Assembly: GCA_035494015.1 (NCBI GenBank)
Contig: DATJHJ010000168.1
Location: forward strand, 1 to 9,943
Source: CADCTB01 sp035494015
Lineage (GTDB): Bacteria; Actinomycetota; Acidimicrobiia; Acidimicrobiales; AC-14
Reading direction: 5' to 3'
Length of the DNA: 9,943 bases
Shown piece after piece: positions 6,170 through 9,943 of the stretch (position 1 is its first letter; every line of letters begins with the position of its first letter). The position numbers and the translations under genes were made by a program. The notes beneath the pieces are model-generated. The model had not been told where the DNA came from, ran no database searches, and saw nothing but the letters and a program-made list of their open reading frames with translations.

Positions 6170-6864
6170 CGGTCGAAGCAGTGATCTTCGACTGGGGCGG
6201 GACCCTGTCGGAGTTCGTGAACGCCGAGCTGGTGGACGCCTGGCGACTGGCCGCCCGCCACTTGGATCCGGCGCACGAGGACGAGATCGCCGCCCGGCTG
6301 GTCCAGGTCGAGGCCGACTTCTGGGCCACGACGTCGAGCCACCAGCGCAGCGCCACCCTGGCCGACCTGCTGGCCACTGCGGCTGACGAGCTGCAGCTCG
6401 ACGTGGCCGAAGCACTGCTGGAGGAGGCCGCCCTGCGCCATCTCGACGCGTGGACGCCCCACATCCGCCACGACCCGGACGCATTGAGTGTGCTGGCCGC
6501 TCTGCGGGCCGCCGGCGTACGGATCGGGATGCTGTCCAACACCCACTGGCCCCGGGCCTTCCACGAGCGGTTCCTGGAACGCGACGGCCTGGCCGCGCTG
6601 ATCGACGCCCGCCTCTACACCAGCGAGATGGAGTTCCAGAAACCCCATCCGTCAGCGTTCCTCGCCGCCGCCGACGCCGTGGGCGCCGAGCCGGAACGGT
6701 GCGTGTTCGTGGGCGACCGGCCCTGGGACGACATCTCCGGCGCCGCCGCAGTTGGCATGCGCACCGTCCTGCGCCCCAACCCATGGGCCCCCGAGATCGA
6801 CGGGATCGAGCCCGACGCCAGGATCAGCCGCCTGCCGGAGCTGCTTGCGCTCCTGCGGCGCTGA
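6166..6864 (+). CDS. HAD-superfamily hydrolase with an atypical first motif
   Basis: A 232-residue HAD-like hydrolase with a C1-type helical cap at about residues 14-95. Motif I is FDWGGT (8-13): nucleophile D9 is present, but the +2 position normally held by the acid/base Asp of phosphatases is G11. Motif II is MLSNTHW (122-128, S124), motif III is K159 in FQKPHP, and motif IV is FVGDRPWDD (181-189) with D184 and D188/D189. Enzymes lacking the second Asp include haloacid dehalogenases (DxYGT) and phosphonatase (DWAGT). Phosphonatase needs a cap-domain lysine for its Schiff base, and K159 is the only lysine in this protein, so that activity is unlikely. GTG 6166 overlaps the hyuB stop by 4 bp and lies three codons before the first beta strand. 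As third gene of the operon it may process the HyuAB substrate or product, which is inference. Catalytic competence and substrate are open. Confidence 0.9.
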   Translation: MTVEAVIFDWGGTLSEFVNAELVDAWRLAARHLDPAHEDEIAARLVQVEADFWATTSSHQRSATLADLLATAADELQLDVAEALLEEAALRHLDAWTPHIRHDPDALSVLAALRAAGVRIGMLSNTHWPRAFHERFLERDGLAALIDARLYTSEMEFQKPHPSAFLAAADAVGAEPERCVFVGDRPWDDISGAAAVGMRTVLRPNPWAPEIDGIEPDARISRLPELLALLRR

Positions 6865-6881
6865 GCAAGTGAGCGATTCCG

Positions 6882-7283
6882 CTACACGACCCGGATAGTC
6901 CCGTGCATGCCGAAGGCCCAGTGGCCGGGGAGGTGGCAGCCGAACAGGACCGGCGGGCCCGCCGCCGGGCCGAACCGGTAGGTCGTCTCGGCGGTGGCGC
7001 CGGCGGCGACCGAGATCTCGCCCGGGCGGTCGCCGTGATGGGCCTCGGTACCCAGTTCGTGGAACGTCTGGACCGTCTGGTCGCCGATGATCAGCTCGTG
7101 GGCGATGGGATCGGTGTTGCGGACGACGAACCGGACCCGCTCGCCGGGGTGGACCCGCAGCTCGCTGGCCGAGAAGCGGGAGTGGTGGATGGTCAGGGTG
7201 ACGGTACGGCCACCGCCGTCGGCCCCACCGCTGGCCGCGGCCAGGGCCAGCCCGGCCACCAGCCCCACCGTGGCCAGCTTCAT
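6882..7283 (-). CDS. Secreted cupredoxin-like (type 1 copper) protein
   Basis: A 133-residue exported blue-copper-type electron carrier. The N-terminus (MKLATVGLVAGLALAAASG) is a Sec signal peptide; cleavage near residues 17-21 is likely. The mature domain of about 110 residues carries the four expected type 1 copper ligands: H62 in IAHELI, and C116, H121 and M126 in FGCHLPGHWAFGM, a CHxPGHxxxxM arrangement like that of plastocyanin- or sulfocyanin-like proteins. Strand patterns such as TVTLTIHHSRFSASELRVHPGERVRFVVRN agree with the fold. It has no transmembrane anchor apart from the signal peptide, so it should be soluble outside the membrane, unless the leader stays uncleaved. ATG 7283 overlaps the DUF2330 stop by 4 bp (ATGA), indicating coupled translation. 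The stop faces the HAD gene stop across 17 bp. Redox partners are unknown; the upstream membrane proteins are the obvious candidates. Confidence 0.9.
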   Translation of the reverse strand: MKLATVGLVAGLALAAASGGADGGGRTVTLTIHHSRFSASELRVHPGERVRFVVRNTDPIAHELIIGDQTVQTFHELGTEAHHGDRPGEISVAAGATAETTYRFGPAAGPPVLFGCHLPGHWAFGMHGTIRVV

Positions 7284-8314
7284 CGCCGGCTGCGGGCCAC
7301 CAGCAGACCGGCGCCGGTGACGGCGACCACGGCCAGGGCGGCGCCGGCAATCGCGAACGGCAGGACCGGCGTGCCCCCGTCCTTGTTCGGCAGTGCTGCG
7401 CCCGCGTCCAGCCCGGCGGCGACCGGCGACGGGCGGCCCGCACCCGTGGCGTCCACGGCCAGGTCATAGGTGAGCTGGGCGGGCAGGGCGTCGACCTTGA
7501 GGTAGCTGAGCCACATGGACTGCGGCATCCAGTCCATGCCCTTGTCCGTCCGCAGGTCGGTCAGCAGGCTGGTCGTCGCCGGCTCCTGGCGGGCGACGGT
7601 CAGGCCGGCGGCCGAGTCCCCGGGCAGGAGGGCGGGCTTGTTGTCGGTGAGCAGGAAGACGTCGGCGGCGATGCGCTCGGCGGGGGCGTGGCCCACACCC
7701 AGGATGCGCAGCGGCACCCACGGGTTCGAGGTGGGGATGGTGAGGTGGACCGGCGTTCCGTCGCCCAGGGCCACGCCCTTCTGGCGGGCGGCGTCGGCGT
7801 CGAACTTCGCGGCCAGGAAGATCGGGCTGCGCCGGGCGTAGAAGTCGAGCACCTCCGGCGTGTCGGGGGTCAGGAGGAAGCCGTTCTGTGTCGCCCACTC
7901 GCCGACCGCCTGGCCGCCGCCCCGCAGTACCGTGATGTCGAGGGCGTCGATGCGGGTCTGCAGCAGCACGTCGGCCGGGGCGGCCGCCGCCGACTCCGCC
8001 CGGGCGGCGGCGAAGACCGGTACCGGCGGCGCCACCTCCCGCACGAGCCGTTGGAGCGTCCAGTCGCCGCCCCGCTCGACGCTCGTCGGCACACCCGGCA
8101 GGGGGATGATCGAGCCGAACTGGCCGCCCGAGCCGGCGAACTTGAAGGCGGTGACGTAGTGCTCCACCCCGTCGTGCCAGGCGGCGAGGGTGGTGGTGCG
8201 GACCAGGTTGACCGAGCCGTTGCGGCCGATCAGCCCCCCGCAGGCCGACGCCGGCCCCGCCCCGAGTCCCACGGCGAGTGCTCCTGTCCCGATCGCCAGC
8301 AGCGTGCGGCGCAT
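7280..8314 (-). CDS. DUF2330 domain membrane-anchored exported protein
   Basis: A 344-residue exported protein of the DUF2330 family, whose function is unknown. Residues 1-24 are a signal peptide (MRRTLLAIGTG... ending GPASA) with cleavage expected before C25-G26-G27, the conserved mature start ACGG. The domain shows SGGQFGSIIPLPGVP (62-76), the helix DWTLQRLVREVAPP (84-97), GFLLTPDTPEVLDFYARRSP (145-164), FLAAKFD (166-172), PVHLTIPTSNPWVPLRILGVG (188-208) and VFLLTDNK (219-226). A linker leads to one transmembrane helix at about 317-340 and a basic tail RSRR, so the domain faces outward. C25 is the only cysteine; ASAC is a poor lipobox, so lipidation is possible but doubtful. ATG 8314 has a good Shine-Dalgarno sequence (GGAGG within 8322-8326). 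It lies 42 bp after the propeller gene and overlaps the cupredoxin gene by 4 bp. Family identification is good; no molecular function can be claimed. Confidence 0.88.
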   Translation of the reverse strand: MRRTLLAIGTGALAVGLGAGPASACGGLIGRNGSVNLVRTTTLAAWHDGVEHYVTAFKFAGSGGQFGSIIPLPGVPTSVERGGDWTLQRLVREVAPPVPVFAAARAESAAAAPADVLLQTRIDALDITVLRGGGQAVGEWATQNGFLLTPDTPEVLDFYARRSPIFLAAKFDADAARQKGVALGDGTPVHLTIPTSNPWVPLRILGVGHAPAERIAADVFLLTDNKPALLPGDSAAGLTVARQEPATTSLLTDLRTDKGMDWMPQSMWLSYLKVDALPAQLTYDLAVDATGAGRPSPVAAGLDAGAALPNKDGGTPVLPFAIAGAALAVVAVTGAGLLVARSRR

Positions 8315-8318
8315 CCGT

Positions 8319-8348
8319 CCACCTCCAGGTGTGTTGGTCCGGAGATGG
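8319..8348 (-). promoter_or_regulatory. Hairpin that could mask the DUF2330 Shine-Dalgarno sequence
   Basis: In the 42-bp gap, minus-strand CCATCTCC (8348-8341) can pair with GGAGGTGG (8326-8319), giving 8 pairs with one G-T wobble around a 14-base loop. The 3' arm contains the whole Shine-Dalgarno sequence of the DUF2330 gene. The 5' arm begins only 8 bases after the stop of the propeller gene, so a ribosome finishing that gene would open the stem. The pairing is visible; translational coupling is inferred. Confidence 0.4.
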
Positions 8349-8356
8349 GACGACGG

Positions 8357-9478
8357 CTAGCCCCCTGCTGGTTCCCGCCTTCTCGTGTGGGCCCAGAAAA
8401 GGACGAACCCGCCGGCCACGACCAGGGCGGTGACGGCGGCGAACACCCTCGTCCCCACCTGGTTGGCCCGGTCGGTCAGGGGATGGGGCGGCGGCGGGGC
8501 GTCGACCACGACGGTGATGTGCCCCTCGACATGGGCGTTGCCGGCCTGGCCCACCGGCAGGATCCGGCACGTCTGGCGGCACCGCACGATGATCGTCCGG
8601 CCGCCGCCCTCCGTCGACACCAGCAGGTCGTTGTCGTCGATCGCCACCTGCTGGAGGGCCTGGCCGGTCAGCCGCCAGATGTGGTCGGTCCCCTCGGTCG
8701 GCGAGCCAGGCGAGCGCCGGTCGGCCACGTAGGCGTCGCCGCCGCGGGCGATGAAGTTGTCGGGGATGAAGCCCACGCTCTCCACGCCGACGTCGCCGCC
8801 CGCCGGCAGGCCGGACTTGACGAGCACGCCGTTGGTCCCGTCGTAGCGGATGAACACGATGTCGCCCGAGTTCTCGTCGACACCGATGAGGTCACCGCCG
8901 TGGTCGCCGAAGGTCTGGGTGGCCACGGCCATGCCCCCCTCGATCGGGGGCGCGTCGGTGGTGAGCGTCGTGACCCGGCCCCGGCAGTCGATGGAGAAGA
9001 GCACGGTGCGGTTCTGGCGGCGGCCGGCGACCAGCAAGCGGTTGCCGAAGCGGCCGGTGGTGTCGAAGGCGATGCCGGAAAGGGTCTCGACCCCGGGAAG
9101 GTCGACGAAGCGCGCCGAGCGCCCGTCGACCGCGATCTGCATCACACCCATCGGCGGCGTGGACAGCTCGAGGGCGAAGACATCGCCCGCCTCGAAGCGG
9201 CAGGTGGGCCCGGCGGGGACGTCGAGCCCCGGCGACATGGCGATGTAGCTCTCCGGCCCCGGGTCGGTCGAGTACGTGGAGAACGGCGCCACCGTCCCCT
9301 CGCGGGTGACGGTGTAGAGCTTGCCGGCGGCGGCCGCCACCAGGGTGCCGTCGGGGCGGGGTCCGGCCACGTCGACGACTCCAGGCAGGGACACCCACGG
9401 CTGCCAGTCCCCGGGAGCGCCCGCCGGCTGGGTCTGGGCCGCCAGCAGCCCGAGGGTGAGGAGGAGGGCGGCGATCAG
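8357..9478 (-). CDS. Exported beta-propeller-like protein with C-terminal membrane anchor; non-canonical start likely
   Basis: A protein of about 373 residues if started at CTG 9478. It opens with a hydrophobic leader (LIAALLLTLGLLAAQTQPAGA) and continues with a repetitive beta-rich region resembling SMP-30/NHL-type propellers: DVAGPRPDGTLVAAAAGKLY, GDVFALEL, LSGIAFDTTGRFGNRLLVAG, LFSIDCRGRVTTL, GGDLIGVDENSGDIVFIRY and DHIWRLTGQALQQVA. Four cysteines (TCRFE, IDCRG, RCRQTC) could form disulfides outside the cell. A proline-rich stretch (DAPPPPHPL) precedes one transmembrane helix near residues 344-365 and a basic tail (HTRRREPAGG), so the propeller should face outward. The first ATG/GTG/TTG start in frame is GTG 9394, which would cut off the leader, and the frame is closed upstream by a stop at 9580-9578. 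CTG 9478 overlaps the thiH stop as CTGA; CTG 9520 is another option that adds a basic n-region. I recognise no specific family and claim no ligand or reaction. Confidence 0.75.
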   Translation of the reverse strand: MIAALLLTLGLLAAQTQPAGAPGDWQPWVSLPGVVDVAGPRPDGTLVAAAAGKLYTVTREGTVAPFSTYSTDPGPESYIAMSPGLDVPAGPTCRFEAGDVFALELSTPPMGVMQIAVDGRSARFVDLPGVETLSGIAFDTTGRFGNRLLVAGRRQNRTVLFSIDCRGRVTTLTTDAPPIEGGMAVATQTFGDHGGDLIGVDENSGDIVFIRYDGTNGVLVKSGLPAGGDVGVESVGFIPDNFIARGGDAYVADRRSPGSPTEGTDHIWRLTGQALQQVAIDDNDLLVSTEGGGRTIIVRCRQTCRILPVGQAGNAHVEGHITVVVDAPPPPHPLTDRANQVGTRVFAAVTALVVAGGFVLFWAHTRRREPAGG

Positions 9479-9943
9479 GAGATGGGGTCCGTGACCCGGG
9501 CGCCGATGGTGTCCTTCCAGACCGGGTCGTAGCCGGCTCGGCGGAGGGCGGCCGCCACCTCGGCCGGCGACCGGGTGTCACTGACCTCGAACTGCGGCTC
9601 GGCCCGACCGGGATCGGCGTAGCCTCCGGGCTCGGTGTGGGAACCGGCCGACATCTGGGTCACACCGAGCTTGCAGGCCGCGTCCCGGAACGCCGGCGAC
9701 TCCCGGGTGGACAGGGTGATCCCGACGTCGGGCAGGGCCAGGCGGAGGGCGCAGAGGATCTGGACGTACTCCCGGTCGGTCACGGGACGAACGGGCTCGA
9801 AGCCGCCCGCCGCCGGCCGCAGGCGGGGCAGCGAGACGGCGACCTCGCACCGCCACCAGCGCTTGAGCAGGGCGGAGGCGTGGGCGGCCAGGGCGACCAC
9901 CTCGGACCGCCAGTCCGGGTGCAGGCCGAGCAGCGCGCCCAGG
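9475..9943 (-). CDS. thiH: 2-iminoacetate synthase ThiH, C-terminal part (N-terminus off the right edge)
   Basis: C-terminal 155 residues of a radical SAM tyrosine lyase that cleaves tyrosine to 2-iminoacetate (dehydroglycine) and p-cresol for assembly of the thiamine thiazole. The catalytic CxxxCxxC cluster lies outside the window. Visible hallmarks in order: LLGLHPDW, VALAAHASALLKRWW, VSLPRLRPAAGGFEP (E. coli ThiH has SLSFPRLRP), YVQILCALRLALPDVGITLSTRESPAFRD, LGVTQMSAGSHTEPGGY, EPQFEVSDTRSPAEVAAALRRAGY, and PVWKD near the end. The PVWKD ending separates it from the related hydrogenase maturase HydG, which has a longer cysteine-bearing tail. The protein ends DPIS; its TGA (9477-9475) overlaps a CTG that may start the next gene. 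Many actinobacteria instead make the glycine imine with the oxidase ThiO, so ThiH suggests microaerobic or anaerobic thiamine synthesis, though this is weak evidence. Other thiamine genes, if clustered, would lie to the right. Confidence 0.92.
   Translation of the reverse strand, partial: LGALLGLHPDWRSEVVALAAHASALLKRWWRCEVAVSLPRLRPAAGGFEPVRPVTDREYVQILCALRLALPDVGITLSTRESPAFRDAACKLGVTQMSAGSHTEPGGYADPGRAEPQFEVSDTRSPAEVAAALRRAGYDPVWKDTIGARVTDPIS

Noticed and set aside
4631..6784. Minus-strand open frame of 717 codons opposite hyuB and the HAD gene
   Set aside because: Low-complexity Arg/Gly/Pro translation with no motif. The plus-strand genes are recognised along their whole length.
6844..6869. 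Possible hairpin at the convergent HAD/cupredoxin ends (CTT..GCTC against GAGCAAG)
   Set aside because: Only 7 pairs with a 2-base bulge and a 10-base loop, and no T-run. Too weak to call a terminator.
7280..8314. DUF2330 protein as a lipoprotein or Tat substrate (ASAC at 22-25, MRR N-terminus)
   Set aside because: The -3 position of the lipobox is Ala rather than Leu, and the Arg pair sits at the extreme N-terminus without the rest of the Tat consensus. An ordinary Sec signal plus C-terminal anchor explains the sequence.
9475..9943. HydG ([FeFe]-hydrogenase maturase) instead of ThiH
   Set aside because: The protein ends shortly after PVWKD and lacks the cysteine-containing C-terminal extension of HydG. 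SLPRLRP and LSTRESP match ThiH.
1..9943. Mobile elements, tandem repeats, CRISPR arrays or tRNA genes
   Set aside because: I found no transposase or integrase motif, repeat array or tRNA-like cloverleaf. The genes are housekeeping or accessory metabolic and envelope genes with similar base composition throughout.

Overview
This is a GC-rich, almost fully coding window. Its GC-rich codon use, frequent GTG starts, several genes without a Shine-Dalgarno sequence, and gene families suggest a member of the Actinomycetota. An uncultured acidimicrobial or thermoleophilic lineage is plausible but cannot be proven from this window. No rRNA, tRNA, CRISPR array, insertion sequence or phage gene is visible. 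Bases lying outside genes total only about 200.

Layout. (A) 1-1146, minus strand: a YCII/DGPF-domain protein followed 6 bp later by an ECF42-type sigma factor that runs off the left edge, with an ECF-like promoter upstream. (B) 1283-2158, plus: an unusual fusion of a VOC (glyoxalase-like) domain to a CoA-binding Rossmann-like domain. It converges on aat (2142-2867, minus). The two 3' ends overlap by 17 bp inside a perfect 8-bp inverted repeat that could terminate transcription both ways. (C) 2877-6864, plus: hyuA, hyuB and a HAD-superfamily hydrolase, joined by two identical 4-bp GTGA stop/start overlaps, which indicates one operon. hyuA and aat are divergent with only 9 bp between their proposed starts, around a shared AT-rich element. 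(D) 6882-9943, minus: thiH (C-terminal part only), a secreted/membrane beta-propeller-like protein, a DUF2330 membrane protein and a cupredoxin. They are closely packed or overlapping, so probably co-transcribed.

How the genes may work together. Block A matches the known pairing of ECF42 sigma factors with DGPF proteins. Block C looks like an ATP-dependent amide/cyclic-imide hydrolase (or acetophenone-carboxylase-like enzyme) with an accessory HAD enzyme whose first motif lacks the usual second aspartate. The last three genes of block D encode three consecutive exported proteins, two of them anchored by a C-terminal helix and one a type 1 copper protein. This is the best candidate here for an uncharacterised envelope system; its function is unknown.

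Start codons are uncertain for hyuA (2877 or 2889) and for the beta-propeller gene, where the signal-peptide-like segment lies upstream of every ATG, GTG or TTG codon.
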